From contig CAJXNY010000007.1 of assembly GCA_913057435.1 (NCBI GenBank), positions 1-64,000 of the forward strand: DNA of 64,000 bases, read 5' to 3'. Shown piece by piece: positions 17,130-25,592 of the stretch. This DNA comes from an uncultured Oceanospirillaceae bacterium (GTDB taxonomy: Bacteria; Pseudomonadota; Gammaproteobacteria; Pseudomonadales; Balneatricaceae). A program made the position numbers and the translations under genes. Each line of letters opens with the position of its first letter. The first letter of the stretch is position 1. Below the pieces are notes generated by a model that was given only the letters and a program-made list of their open reading frames with translations, did no database searches and had not been told where the DNA came from.

Positions 17130-17784
17130 GGCTCTCTCCCTCACCACAGCCCTGATACTGGGGCTGCTCGGCGGCAGCCACTGCATCGGTATGTGCGGTG
17201 GCATCGCCGCCACCATCGGCATGGGTAGCAACGGCCAACAACGGCCTCTGCTACTCTTAGGCTACAATCTGGGCCGAATCCTCAGCTACGCGGCTGCGGG
17301 CGCTCTGGTGGGCAGCCTTAGCTGGCTGTTACGAGATCAGCCCATCATGCTGGCTTTGCGTACCGGTGCCGGACTAATGCTGGTTGCCATGGGCCTGTAC
17401 GTTGCCCAATGGTGGTCTGGCGTCACCCGCCTGGAAGTCGGCGGTAAATTGCTCTGGCGCTTTATCCAGCCGCTGGCCGGGCGCTTTATTCCCGCCCGTA
17501 ATCTACCCCAGGCTTTTGCCCTGGGTACGCTCTGGGGCTGGCTGCCTTGCGGCCTGGTCTACAGCACTCTGATCTGGGCCTCGGCTGCGGCCAGCTGGCA
17601 ACAAAGCGCACTACTCATGGCCGGCTTTGGGCTAGGCACCCTGCCCACACTGTTACTGACCGGTTTACTGGCCCAGCAATTTAAAAATCTGCTGCAAAAA
17701 CAGTTCACTAAAGGATTATTTGGCAGCCTGATTATTCTGTTCGGCCTGTACACAATTCCCTGGGGCGGTTTGCTGAGTCCTTGA
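17119..17784 (+). CDS. TauE/SafE-like membrane protein of the cco cluster
   Basis: A 221-residue polytopic membrane protein with about six hydrophobic segments. It begins LSLTTALILGLLGGSHCIGMCGGIAATIG, with the HCxxMC motif seen in the sulfite exporter TauE/SafE family members that sit beside ccoS in many proteobacteria. That His/Cys motif fits a copper- or thiol-related role in oxidase maturation, but this is inference; sulfite export is not shown. It overlaps ccoS by 11 nt. Its stop codon falls inside the Fnr/Anr box before hemN. Confidence 0.85.
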   Translation: MNTEALSLTTALILGLLGGSHCIGMCGGIAATIGMGSNGQQRPLLLLGYNLGRILSYAAAGALVGSLSWLLRDQPIMLALRTGAGLMLVAMGLYVAQWWSGVTRLEVGGKLLWRFIQPLAGRFIPARNLPQAFALGTLWGWLPCGLVYSTLIWASAAASWQQSALLMAGFGLGTLPTLLLTGLLAQQFKNLLQKQFTKGLFGSLIILFGLYTIPWGGLLSP

Positions 17785-17794
17785 CCCGCGTCAA
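17781..17794 (+). promoter_or_regulatory. Fnr/Anr-type box upstream of hemN
   Basis: TTGACCCGCGTCAA is a perfect palindrome of the form TTGAC-N4-GTCAA, one base per half-site from the Fnr consensus TTGAT-N4-ATCAA. It lies 58 nt before the hemN start and overlaps the stop codon of the preceding gene. Low-oxygen control of hemN by Anr is known in Pseudomonas. Confidence 0.75.
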
Positions 17795-17851
17795 GGCCGA
17801 CCAATCGTCCGGCCCCTACACTTGCCAGGCAACCCAACCTGAGGTATTCGT

Positions 17852-19243
17852 GTGGACAACAACAATCTGATCCAGTGGGATCTTGACCTTATCAAACGCT
17901 ACGACCTGGCCGGCCCTCGCTACACATCCTACCCAACGGCCCTGCAGTTCGATCCTGAACTGACCGCGCAGCAGCTGGTCGAGACCGGCCAGACCAGCAC
18001 TGACACCGATGCACCGCTGTCGCTCTACGTCCACATACCGTTCTGTGCTCACGTTTGCTACTACTGCGCCTGCAACAAAGTCATCACCCGTAACCGTAAA
18101 CGCGCCCAGCCATATCTGGATCAGGTGTACCGCGAAATGGCCCAGCTGAGCCAGTGGTACAGCAAAGACCGTATCGTCAACCAGTTGCACTGGGGCGGCG
18201 GCACGCCAACCTTTATCAGCGATGATCAGATGCGCGAGCTGATGATGCACATGGGTAAACACTTCAATCTGAAGTCCGACGACACCGGCGACTACTCTAT
18301 CGAAATCGACCCACGCGAAGCCAGCATGGATACCCTCTCGGTATTACGCGAAATCGGCTTCAACCGTATCAGTCTGGGTGTGCAGGATGTAAACCACAAA
18401 GTTCAGGAAGCGGTTAACCGGGTACAGAGTACCGAACAGACCCGCGCGATTCTGGAGAAAGCCCGCAGTGAAGGCTTCCGGTCACTGAACATGGACCTGA
18501 TCTACGGCCTGCCTTTCCAGACACTGGAAAGCTTCAGCGAAACGCTGGATGTGGTGATTGAGATGTCACCTGACCGGCTATCGGTATTCAACTATGCCCA
18601 TATGCCAGACCGTTTCCGCTCACAGAAGCACATCGATGCCGACACCCTGCCGTCTGCCGAAACCAAACTGGCCATTCTGCAGCACACGATTCAGAAGCTG
18701 ATTAACGCAGGCTATGTTTACATCGGCATGGACCACTTTGCCAAGCCGGATGACGAACTGGCAATCGCTCAACGTAACGGCCAGCTACATCGAAATTTTC
18801 AGGGCTACACGACCCATTCAGACTGTGATCTGGTTGCCATGGGCGTCTCAGCAATCAGCCAGATTGGCGACGTCTACTACCAGAATGAACATGATATGGC
18901 CGCCTATGGCAAAGCCGTAGATGACCACAGTACTGCGATCCGCCGCGGCGTCTGCCTGAACGCCGATGACCGGATTCGCCGTCATGTAATCACCCAGCTG
19001 ATCTGCCATTTCGAGCTGGATTACGCGCCAATTGAGCAACGTTTTGGGCTGGAATTCAAACAGTACTTTGCTGCAGAGCAGGCTGAACTGGCTCACTTCG
19101 CTGACGATGGGCTGATCACACTGAGCGATACAGGTATACAGGTCACCAACCGAGGCCGCTTGCTGATTCGCCGTATCTGTATGGCATTTGACAGTTATAT
19201 ACCAAAGCAGCAACCGACCAAGGGCTTCTCCCGCATCATTTAA
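17852..19243 (+). CDS. hemN: oxygen-independent coproporphyrinogen III oxidase HemN
   Basis: A 463-residue radical-SAM enzyme. The cluster motif CAHVCYYC (Cys65, Cys69, Cys72) follows the conserved YTSYPTALQF and SLYVHIPF segments. The glycine-rich SAM motif is WGGGTPTF. It converts coproporphyrinogen III to protoporphyrinogen IX without O2. The length is that of true HemN rather than HemW. The start is GTG, with GAGG upstream. It has its own Fnr/Anr box and is followed by a strong hairpin. Confidence 0.96.
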   Translation: MDNNNLIQWDLDLIKRYDLAGPRYTSYPTALQFDPELTAQQLVETGQTSTDTDAPLSLYVHIPFCAHVCYYCACNKVITRNRKRAQPYLDQVYREMAQLSQWYSKDRIVNQLHWGGGTPTFISDDQMRELMMHMGKHFNLKSDDTGDYSIEIDPREASMDTLSVLREIGFNRISLGVQDVNHKVQEAVNRVQSTEQTRAILEKARSEGFRSLNMDLIYGLPFQTLESFSETLDVVIEMSPDRLSVFNYAHMPDRFRSQKHIDADTLPSAETKLAILQHTIQKLINAGYVYIGMDHFAKPDDELAIAQRNGQLHRNFQGYTTHSDCDLVAMGVSAISQIGDVYYQNEHDMAAYGKAVDDHSTAIRRGVCLNADDRIRRHVITQLICHFELDYAPIEQRFGLEFKQYFAAEQAELAHFADDGLITLSDTGIQVTNRGRLLIRRICMAFDSYIPKQQPTKGFSRII

Positions 19244-19262
19244 ACAGGCAGCCCCTTCCCGG

Positions 19263-19295
19263 CTACGCGGAAATGATTCATAATCATCCGCGTAG
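19263..19295. terminator. hairpin after hemN
   Basis: CTACGCGG pairs with CCGCGTAG and the inner ATGATT with AATCAT, giving a 33-nt stem-loop starting 20 nt after the hemN stop. No T-run follows, so it may be a weak terminator or a 3'-end stabiliser ahead of the anr promoter. Confidence 0.55.
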
Positions 19296-19342
19296 CGACT
19301 CAATTTGTGTAAAACAAAACATAATAAAGCAGGGCCTGTCCA

Positions 19343-20146
19343 ATGAGTGACATTAAAGCGACAGAAGGGAAGCTGCGTAGCCTGCAACAGGCGCATTGCA
19401 GCACCTGTAGCCTCAGTTCCTTATGCTTACCGGTTTCATTAAACATGACCGAAATGGAACGACTCGATAACATTATCGAAAAAAGTCGTCCGCTGAAAAA
19501 AGGTGAGCACCTGTTCCATCAGGGGGAACCCTTCTCATCCGTCTATGCTGTGCGTGCTGGTACAATCAAAAGCTATACCATCACAAACGAGGGTGAAGAA
19601 CAGATAACCGGCTTCTACTTCCCGGGTGAACTATTGGGATTGAGCGGCTTCGATGAAGCAACTTACCCAGTGTCCGCCAAAGTACTGGAAACAACGACTG
19701 TCTGTGAAATTCCGTTTGAGCGTCTTGACGACCTCTCCGGGCAAATGCCAGAGCTGCGTCGGCAGATTCTGCGCACCATGAGCAAGGAGATTCGTGACGA
19801 ACAGCAGATGATGTTACTGCTGTCGAAGAAAAACGCAGAGGAGCGCGTAGCCACTTTCCTGGTCAAGCTATCTAACCGTTTCAAAATGCGGGGCTATTCT
19901 GCGGCGGCCTTCCGCCTATCAATGTCCCGCAATGAAATTGGTAACTACCTGGGGCTTGCCGTTGAAACGGTCAGTCGCATTTTTACCCGCTTCCAGAAAA
20001 ACGGCCTGATCCGAGTTGATGGCAAAGAAGTTGAAATATTGCTTCAGGATGAGCTGTACGAAGTATCCGGCGAGTGTCCAAGAGACAGCGAGAGCGAAAA
20101 GTCATTGATCAAACCAGCCTGCGCTGATCAGATCCAGACTGGCTGA
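19343..20146 (+). CDS. anr: Fnr/Anr oxygen-sensing transcription regulator
   Basis: A 267-residue CRP/FNR regulator. The N-terminal [10 protein letters not shown] motif gives Cys19, Cys22 and Cys28, and a fourth Cys is at 121 (TVCEIPF); these four match the 4Fe-4S ligands of E. coli FNR. The C-terminal helix-turn-helix reads [15 protein letters not shown], with the E..SR residues that read TTGAT half-sites. It should dimerise and activate genes at low O2. Position between hemN and apt is as in Pseudomonas anr. Candidate targets in this window are ccoN, hemN and apt. It has an unusual C-terminal tail of about 20 residues. Confidence 0.96.
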   Translation: MSDIKATEGKLRSLQQAHCSTCSLSSLCLPVSLNMTEMERLDNIIEKSRPLKKGEHLFHQGEPFSSVYAVRAGTIKSYTITNEGEEQITGFYFPGELLGLSGFDEATYPVSAKVLETTTVCEIPFERLDDLSGQMPELRRQILRTMSKEIRDEQQMMLLLSKKNAEERVATFLVKLSNRFKMRGYSAAAFRLSMSRNEIGNYLGLAVETVSRIFTRFQKNGLIRVDGKEVEILLQDELYEVSGECPRDSESEKSLIKPACADQIQTG

Positions 20147-20167
20147 GCGCCTTAGCCGCCTGTTGTA

Positions 20168-20203
20168 ATAAAAAAACGCCCGCAGCCTTGCTGTGGGCGT
20201 TAA
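20168..20203 (-). terminator. terminator-like hairpin oriented to the minus strand
   Basis: ACGCCCGCAG and CTGTGGGCGT pair (one G-T) around a 7-nt loop about 28 nt after anr. The T-run follows the hairpin only when read on the minus strand (seven A on the plus strand, before the stem). On the plus strand it has only GTTAAT after it, so it would be a weak anr terminator. Confidence 0.55.
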
Positions 20204-20278
20204 TCGTTGCACAATGAAGTAGCCTTCTCAATGTGTAACCCAACACAGACATTAGACCCTTTCGCGTTATCGCAAACA

Positions 20279-20292
20279 TTGAGCCACATCAA
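20279..20292 (+). promoter_or_regulatory. Fnr/Anr-type box upstream of apt
   Basis: TTGAGCCACATCAA differs from TTGAT-N4-ATCAA at one base. It lies 36 nt before the apt start, with TATATATAACG following, so it could overlap the -35 region and either activate or repress. Confidence 0.6.
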
Positions 20293-20327
20293 TTATATAT
20301 AACGACCTATATTTTGAGGAAAACTGC

Positions 20328-20870
20328 ATGTCTTACGACGAGTGCTATGTAAAGTCAGTCGTACGTACCATCCATGACTGGCCTGAACCAGGCATCGCTT
20401 TTCGTGACGTCACCCCGATCTTCAAAGACCCGAAAGCCCTGCGCATGGTATCTGATGCCCTGACAACCCGTTATATCGACTCAGGCATCACCCATATCGC
20501 CTGCATCGACGCCCGTGGTTTTCTGCTTGGCTCTATCATGGCCTATGCACTCAATCTGCCGCTGGTACTGGTGCGTAAGAAAGGCAAACTGCCAGGTGAA
20601 ACCATCTGCCAGGATTACACCCTCGAATACGGCACTTCAACCGTAGAGATGCAGATTGATGCTGTCAGCGAAGGCGATAACGTTCTCATCTTTGATGACC
20701 TGATCGCCACCGGTGGTACTGTACTGGCCGCCGCAACATTGATTCGTAAACTGGGTGCCCAGATATACGAAGCGGCTGCACTGATCGACCTGCCTGATCT
20801 GAACGGCTCTACACGCATATCAGAAGCCGATATCCCCGTCTTTACCCTGCTGGCCTACGAAGGCCTGTAA
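20328..20870 (+). CDS. apt: adenine phosphoribosyltransferase
   Basis: A 180-residue type I phosphoribosyltransferase. The PRPP-binding motif VLIFDDLIATGGT (about residues 121-133) and the N-terminal WPEPGIAFRDVTPIFKD segment are diagnostic of Apt. It makes AMP from adenine and PRPP in the cytoplasm. The ribosome site is TGAGGA about 9 nt upstream. It follows anr as in Pseudomonas, with its own Fnr-like box. Confidence 0.96.
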   Translation: MSYDECYVKSVVRTIHDWPEPGIAFRDVTPIFKDPKALRMVSDALTTRYIDSGITHIACIDARGFLLGSIMAYALNLPLVLVRKKGKLPGETICQDYTLEYGTSTVEMQIDAVSEGDNVLIFDDLIATGGTVLAAATLIRKLGAQIYEAAALIDLPDLNGSTRISEADIPVFTLLAYEGL

Positions 20871-20888
20871 GACAGCAAAACAAAGCGT

Positions 20889-20912
20889 CAGGGCACGGCA
20901 AGCCGTGCCCCT
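20889..20912. terminator. hairpin between apt and trhO
   Basis: GGGCACGGC and GCCGTGCCC pair perfectly around AA (9-bp stem). It lies between two convergent stops (20870 and 20921). There is no clear T-run. Confidence 0.55.
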
Positions 20913-20920
20913 GTTGCGAC

Positions 20921-21913
20921 TTACTCCTGGCTCTCATTCAACTGCTGCTGTTGCTGACGACGCTCCACCTTTTCATTACGGCGCTTATTGATCGTCTCAA
21001 TCGCATCCGCACCCATGTGTGCATCGCCCCGCTGTTTTGCCAGCTCCATCTGCTTCTGCCGTTGCACAAAGCGCTCACGCTGGGCTTCATCAAACTTATC
21101 GTGACAATGGTGACAGCTCACACCCTGCACATAATGCGCATGCGCCTTTTCAGCCTCCGTAATCGGCATCCGGCAGGCATGGCACTGATCATACTGACCT
21201 TTTTCCAGCTGATGGTTAACCGTCACCCGGTTATCAAAGACGAAGCACTCACCTTCCCACAATGTTTCGTCCTGCGGCACCTCTTCCAGATACTTCAGAA
21301 TCCCGCCTTCCAGGTGATAAACCTCATCGAAACCCTGCTCTTTCATATAGGCGGTGGACTTCTCACAACGAATACCACCGGTACAGAACATGGCCACTTT
21401 CTTCTGCCTGGCCGGGTCCATGTTCTCTTTTACATAGGCCGGGAACTCACGGAAGGTATCCGTTACCGGGTTGACGGCACCCTTGAACGTACCTACCTGA
21501 ACCTCATAATCGTTGCGGGTATCGACCAGCACAACATCCGGATCCAAAATCAGCGCATTCCAGTCAGCAGGCTTAACATAGGTACCCACCACCTTCTTCG
21601 GATCAATCCCTTCAACACCCATAGTGACAATCTCTTTCTTGAGCTTCACCTTGGTGCGGTAGAACGGATTGTGATCATCACAGGATTCTTTATAGACAAG
21701 ACCCGCCAGCCGCTCATCCGCCTGCAGCCAGGCCAGCAGTGTATCAATCGCCTCACGCGTACCCGCCACCGTGCCGTTCACACCTTCCTGCGCCAGCAGC
21801 AAAGTGCCACGCACACCATTGTCCTCCATCACCTGTCGCAGCGGCTCGCGCAGCGCTGCGTAATTATCCAGGGTGACAAACTTGTACAGGGCACAGACTA
21901 CAATCTGGGACAT
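20921..21913 (-). CDS. trhO: tRNA uridine-34 hydroxylase TrhO (YceA, rhodanese-like)
   Basis: A 330-residue protein with an N-terminal acylphosphatase-like part ([13 protein letters not shown]), a rhodanese domain with active-site loop [11 protein letters not shown], and a C-terminal cysteine-rich zinc-type region ([15 protein letters not shown]). TrhO hydroxylates U34 of some tRNAs to ho5U using O2. Length and domain order match YceA. The start ATG has a GGAGAA site. A Q-rich tail ([13 protein letters not shown]) ends the protein. Confidence 0.94.
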   Translation of the reverse strand: MSQIVVCALYKFVTLDNYAALREPLRQVMEDNGVRGTLLLAQEGVNGTVAGTREAIDTLLAWLQADERLAGLVYKESCDDHNPFYRTKVKLKKEIVTMGVEGIDPKKVVGTYVKPADWNALILDPDVVLVDTRNDYEVQVGTFKGAVNPVTDTFREFPAYVKENMDPARQKKVAMFCTGGIRCEKSTAYMKEQGFDEVYHLEGGILKYLEEVPQDETLWEGECFVFDNRVTVNHQLEKGQYDQCHACRMPITEAEKAHAHYVQGVSCHHCHDKFDEAQRERFVQRQKQMELAKQRGDAHMGADAIETINKRRNEKVERRQQQQQLNESQE

Positions 21914-22095
21914 CGTTTCTCCTTAGCGAACCGGAACGTAAAACCGGAGCTTATATTCAAAAATGGACCGGCGATTATACGGTGCCCGCCCCAGAATTAA
22001 GACAGACTAAACGTAGGTGATTAGCTCTCAGCTGTACCTCCTCGTCGGCGAGCCCTACAATAGCGGTCATCCATGACCCCAACGCCAGCAAACGG

Positions 22096-22605
22096 ATGAC
22101 CATGCCTCACCTGACCTACCTCAACGGCTACCCCGAGACGATCAAACAGCAGGTCCAGCAGCTGATTAACACCCAGAAACTGGCCAGTTACCTGCAGCAA
22201 AAATACCCGCAGCCGCACAACATTCGCAGTGAGAAGGCGCTATATGACTACTGCATGATGCTAAAAAACCAGTACATGCGTAAGTCACCGCCATTAAGCA
22301 AAGTCATCTGGGACCGCAAGATCAACGCCGTCAAAGACGCCCTTGGACTGCACACCTTTATCAGCCGGGTACAGGGCGGCAAACTCAAAGCCAAACACGA
22401 AATCCGGGTGGACGCGATATTCAAAGAAGGCCCCGAGGCGCTGTTACGCATGATCCTCGTCCACGAGCTCGCCCACTTTAAAGAGAAAGAACACAACAAA
22501 GCCTTCTATCAGCTGTGTTGCCATATGGAACCGGATTACCACCAGCTGGAACTGGACCTGCGGCTCTATCTGATTCAACTGGAGACAGCAGGCCCGCTTT
22601 ACTGA
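22096..22605 (+). CDS. YgjP-like (DUF45) metallopeptidase
   Basis: A 169-residue protein of the YgjP/WLM-like zinc peptidase family. The motif HELAHFKEKEHNKAF supplies the HExxH zinc site and the downstream His. A conserved CHMEPDYH segment follows near residue 138. Substrate and role are unknown. Two in-frame ATGs (22096 and 22102) are possible starts. It is a single gene, divergent from trhO, with about 180 bp between them. Confidence 0.83.
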   Translation: MTMPHLTYLNGYPETIKQQVQQLINTQKLASYLQQKYPQPHNIRSEKALYDYCMMLKNQYMRKSPPLSKVIWDRKINAVKDALGLHTFISRVQGGKLKAKHEIRVDAIFKEGPEALLRMILVHELAHFKEKEHNKAFYQLCCHMEPDYHQLELDLRLYLIQLETAGPLY

Positions 22606-22718
22606 GTCGGTACTCATCCATCTGCCAAACAGAACCCGCCGTTCGCTAATAACTATTCTACAGCGCAGCCCTGGAACGCTATGCTGACCGCCTGTGAAAT
22701 AAGCAACGGATACCACTT

Positions 22719-23762
22719 ATGACCCCTGCCAATCTCTGCCAGTTACTGGCCATTAAACACCCTGTTATCAAAGCCCCGATGGCTGGCGGTGCCGACAGCC
22801 CGGCACTGGTCGCCGCCGCAAGCGAAGCGGGTGGAATGGGTTTTATCGGTGGTGCCTATCTCAGCCCACAGCAGCTGGCTACCGATTGCGCAGCGATACG
22901 CAACCTGACCGACAAACCCTTTGGCGTTAATTTGTTTGTCCCCGAAACAACCCCCGCGTATCCAAGCAACAGCCCCCGTGCCATTGCCGCCCTGACCCCG
23001 CTTTGTCAGACACTGTCAATTCCCGCCCCGGTCCTGAGTCATGACCAGGGACAGAGCTTCGACCAGCAACTGGCTGTCGTACTGAGCAGCGGCGCAAGCG
23101 CCCTGAGCTTCACTTTTGGTCTGCTACCTGAATCAGCCATGCTGGCAGCACGCCAGGCGGGCATCACACTGATTGGCACCGCCACGTCTACCGAAGAAGC
23201 CTGTCTGCTGGAGCAGAGCGGAGTCGATGTCATTATTGCGCAAGGCAGCGAAGCGGGGGGCCATCGCGGCGGGTTCAGTAACAGCAACCCGATGATCGGC
23301 ACACTGGCACTGGTGCCACAGATCAGCGCCGCGGTCAGCCTGCCAGTTATTGCGACGGGGGGGATTATGAATGGCCAGGGGATTCGCGCGGCAATACAGC
23401 TCGGTGCCAGCGCCGCTCAGCTGGGCACGGCCTTTCTGACCTGCCCAGAGGCGAATATTCCCGCCAGTTACAAACAGGCAATCTTCAGCAGTAAAGCCGA
23501 ACAGACCCGCCTGACCCGTGCGTTTTCCGGCCGCTATGCCCGTGGCATCATCAATCCGATGATGGAGGCGCTGGATGCACAGCCCGATGCGATTCTGCCC
23601 TTCCCCTGGCAAAACAGCCTGACCCGACCTTTGCGTAGCGCCGCAGCCCAGGCAGACAACGCAGACTATCTGTCACTCTGGGCAGGACAAGGGCTGGAGC
23701 TGGCACGGCAACTAAGCGCAGCACAGCTGATGGCGGCCTTAATCGAAGAATTGAACGCTTAG
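22719..23762 (+). CDS. nitronate monooxygenase (2-nitropropane dioxygenase family)
   Basis: A 347-residue FMN-dependent TIM-barrel protein. Typical segments are PVIKAPMAGGADSP at the N-terminus, AQGSEAGGHRGGF (His and FMN contact) and ATGGIMNGQGIRAAI with QLGTAFL (phosphate binding). It oxidises nitronates such as propionate 3-nitronate, or may act on other substrates. It is a single gene, 113 nt after the YgjP-like gene. Confidence 0.9.
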   Translation: MTPANLCQLLAIKHPVIKAPMAGGADSPALVAAASEAGGMGFIGGAYLSPQQLATDCAAIRNLTDKPFGVNLFVPETTPAYPSNSPRAIAALTPLCQTLSIPAPVLSHDQGQSFDQQLAVVLSSGASALSFTFGLLPESAMLAARQAGITLIGTATSTEEACLLEQSGVDVIIAQGSEAGGHRGGFSNSNPMIGTLALVPQISAAVSLPVIATGGIMNGQGIRAAIQLGASAAQLGTAFLTCPEANIPASYKQAIFSSKAEQTRLTRAFSGRYARGIINPMMEALDAQPDAILPFPWQNSLTRPLRSAAAQADNADYLSLWAGQGLELARQLSAAQLMAALIEELNA

Positions 23763-23786
23763 CAGAATAGAGGAAGGTATACATAC

Positions 23787-23819
23787 GCTGTCGCCAGGAG
23801 CCCTGCCCCTGGCGACAGC
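23787..23819. terminator. hairpin between convergent genes
   Basis: GCTGTCGCCAGG and CCTGGCGACAGC are perfect 12-bp arms around a 9-nt loop, between the stops of the monooxygenase (23762) and trmA (23838). No T-run follows. Confidence 0.6.
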
Positions 23820-23837
23820 CAGCACGTGGAGCAGTGC

Positions 23838-24923
23838 TTAACGACGCGTCAGAAAAACACCGCATTCCATATGGTGGGTGTAGGGAAACTGATCAAACAA
23901 CGCAAAGCGCTCAACTTTGTAGTTTTTACAGATCGCTTTGAGGTTCTCTTTCAGCGTTACCGGATTACAGGATACGTACAGGATATTATCGTACTGCTGT
24001 ACCTGCTCCACCGTATCATCATCCAGCCCGGCCCGTGGCGGGTCCACCAGCACCGTAGTGAAGTTGCACGCGTCCAGATTCAAACCGTCCACCCGGCGGG
24101 TTTTCAGCTTGCCCTGCAGCACCAGAGAGAAATCCTCCGCACTGATGCGCACCACATCCACATTGGTAATACCGTTGAGTTCGATATTGTCTTTCGCCGC
24201 ATGCACCGACACTTTTGCCAGCTCAGTGGCCACCACCCGACGGAAGTTCTGCGCCAGCGGAATGGTAAAGGTGCCAGCACCACAATAGTACTCAACCAGA
24301 TCACCGCCGGTATTCGCGGTAGCATCCAGCCCCCACTGAATCATCTGCTCGCAAACATGACCATTGGGCTGGCTGAAGCTATTCTCAACCTGCTTGATTT
24401 TGAACGCCGTGTCGTTGATGTTCAGCGTTTCGATCACATAGTCGCGATCCAGCAGAAGCTTGGTTTTACGAGAACGTCCAATGATGTCGATGTTGAAGCG
24501 CTCACGCAGCTGGCGCGCCTCTTCAGCCCATTGCTCATCAATCTTACGATGATAAAGCAGAGTCACGGTCAGCTCGCCGGTCAGGGTACTGAGGAAATCT
24601 ACCTGGAACAGGCGACGACGCAGCTGCTCGTTCGGGCGGATCACGTCCAGCAGCTCAAACATCATGTCATGAATGCGCCTGGACACCATCGGGCAGTTAT
24701 CAATACGCACCGGTGTGTGTTTATCACCATCGAACATCACATAATAAAGATCATCACCTTCATGCCAGATCCGAAACTCGGCGCGCAACCGGTAATGACT
24801 GGGCTCAGATTCGAACACCTCAACCTGTGGCAGGTCGAACTCGGCAAACTCTGTTGTTACCCAATCCAGTTTTTCATTCAGCAGCGCTTGATAGCGCTCA
24901 GGTTGCACGTTCGGCAGGCCCAT
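23838..24923 (-). CDS. trmA: tRNA (uracil-54-C5)-methyltransferase TrmA
   Basis: A 361-residue TrmA. The SAM site is EYYCGAGTFTIPLA, the catalytic cysteine is in LYVSCNPVTL, and the acidic motif is VLVDPPRAGLD; the C-terminus HHMECGVFLTRR is typical. It forms ribothymidine at position 54 of tRNAs (and methylates tmRNA). It lacks the cysteine cluster and TRAM domain of RlmD, so TrmA is the right call. A 437-residue ORF on the opposite strand is a shadow. Confidence 0.96.
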   Translation of the reverse strand: MGLPNVQPERYQALLNEKLDWVTTEFAEFDLPQVEVFESEPSHYRLRAEFRIWHEGDDLYYVMFDGDKHTPVRIDNCPMVSRRIHDMMFELLDVIRPNEQLRRRLFQVDFLSTLTGELTVTLLYHRKIDEQWAEEARQLRERFNIDIIGRSRKTKLLLDRDYVIETLNINDTAFKIKQVENSFSQPNGHVCEQMIQWGLDATANTGGDLVEYYCGAGTFTIPLAQNFRRVVATELAKVSVHAAKDNIELNGITNVDVVRISAEDFSLVLQGKLKTRRVDGLNLDACNFTTVLVDPPRAGLDDDTVEQVQQYDNILYVSCNPVTLKENLKAICKNYKVERFALFDQFPYTHHMECGVFLTRR

Positions 24924-25241
24924 CGACGGTCAGCTCCAGACTTTAGCAAGGAAGAAAATACAGCACGTAAAAATAAGCGCGCAATTCTATCAGTCTCGTC
25001 CGGCAAAAGCACCGCAGCCACCCTGACAGGTGCGCAATCAACGAACAATCAAAATTCAGTTTTGATTTCAGTCGCGTTCAAATCCCGAACAACAGTTGAT
25101 CGCCCCCACTTTTGCCTCCAGGCTACAGCCCTTGCCTAGGCTCAGATCCAACTTTATTTATGGTTATTAGCCCAAAAAGTTTCCATTTAGCGAACAATCA
25201 ATATTAGATATTGATTGTTCATTGATCACCATTCTCACTCC
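24924..25241. other. 318-bp non-coding stretch between trmA and the DUF1127 gene
   Basis: No gene is seen. It holds the trmA promoter region, an 8-bp hairpin AATCAAAA-TTCAG-TTTTGATT (25047-25067) and a perfect AT-rich palindrome (25192-25220). Both hairpins begin with the same CGAACAATCA decamer (25042 and 25191). Confidence 0.6.
25192..25220. repeat. perfect AT-rich palindrome after the DUF1127 gene
   Basis: GAACAATCAATAT and ATATTGATTGTTC are exact 13-bp arms around a 3-nt loop, 21 nt downstream of the DUF1127 stop on the minus strand. The run TTTTT comes only some 14 nt beyond the hairpin, so this is a poor standard terminator; an operator or mRNA-end structure is possible. Confidence 0.65.
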
Positions 25242-25475
25242 TCAGTCTCGCCAGAATGGCTTAGCAATTTCATGCTTCCACTCGCTCTGGCTCAACCCGA
25301 CATCCTTACGCAGATGATCGTCCATCTGCGCCATCATCTGCCGGTTATGACTACACCGCTCCCAATGATCAATCTGCTGGGCACAACGCTTCAACAGGTG
25401 CAGGGACGCCTGTTTTAACCGAAAAACCAATGTCTGTTTCACCTGTAATGATTTAACACAGCTAATATTGTTCAT
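25242..25475 (-). CDS. DUF1127 domain-containing small protein
   Basis: A 77-residue protein. The DUF1127 motif is clear at the C-terminus: MDDHLRKDVGLSQSEWKHEIAKPFWRD. Small DUF1127 proteins in alphaproteobacteria bind RNA or influence phosphate and carbon metabolism; the role here is unknown. The start ATG has a GGAG site 6 nt upstream. It is divergent from a LysR regulator 117 nt away, a pairing seen in other gammaproteobacteria, which suggests that the LysR protein controls it. Confidence 0.82.
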   Translation of the reverse strand: MNNISCVKSLQVKQTLVFRLKQASLHLLKRCAQQIDHWERCSHNRQMMAQMDDHLRKDVGLSQSEWKHEIAKPFWRD

Positions 25476-25592
25476 CTTCGATCTCCGTCTGAATAACCAT
25501 TCACACTGCTATTTTTCAGCGAATGGGGTAGACCTGACAAACGAGATAAATCAACATCAGTTAACTTTTTCTTATGTGGTGAGCCCGCCCAG

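Noticed and set aside
20951-22000. 349-codon plus-strand ORF
   Set aside because: It lies opposite trhO, a well-supported gene, and its product has no recognisable domain.
23826-25139. 437-codon plus-strand ORF
   Set aside because: It is the antisense shadow of trmA, which has every family motif. Its product is rich in His, Gln and Arg, as expected from reading GC-rich code backwards.
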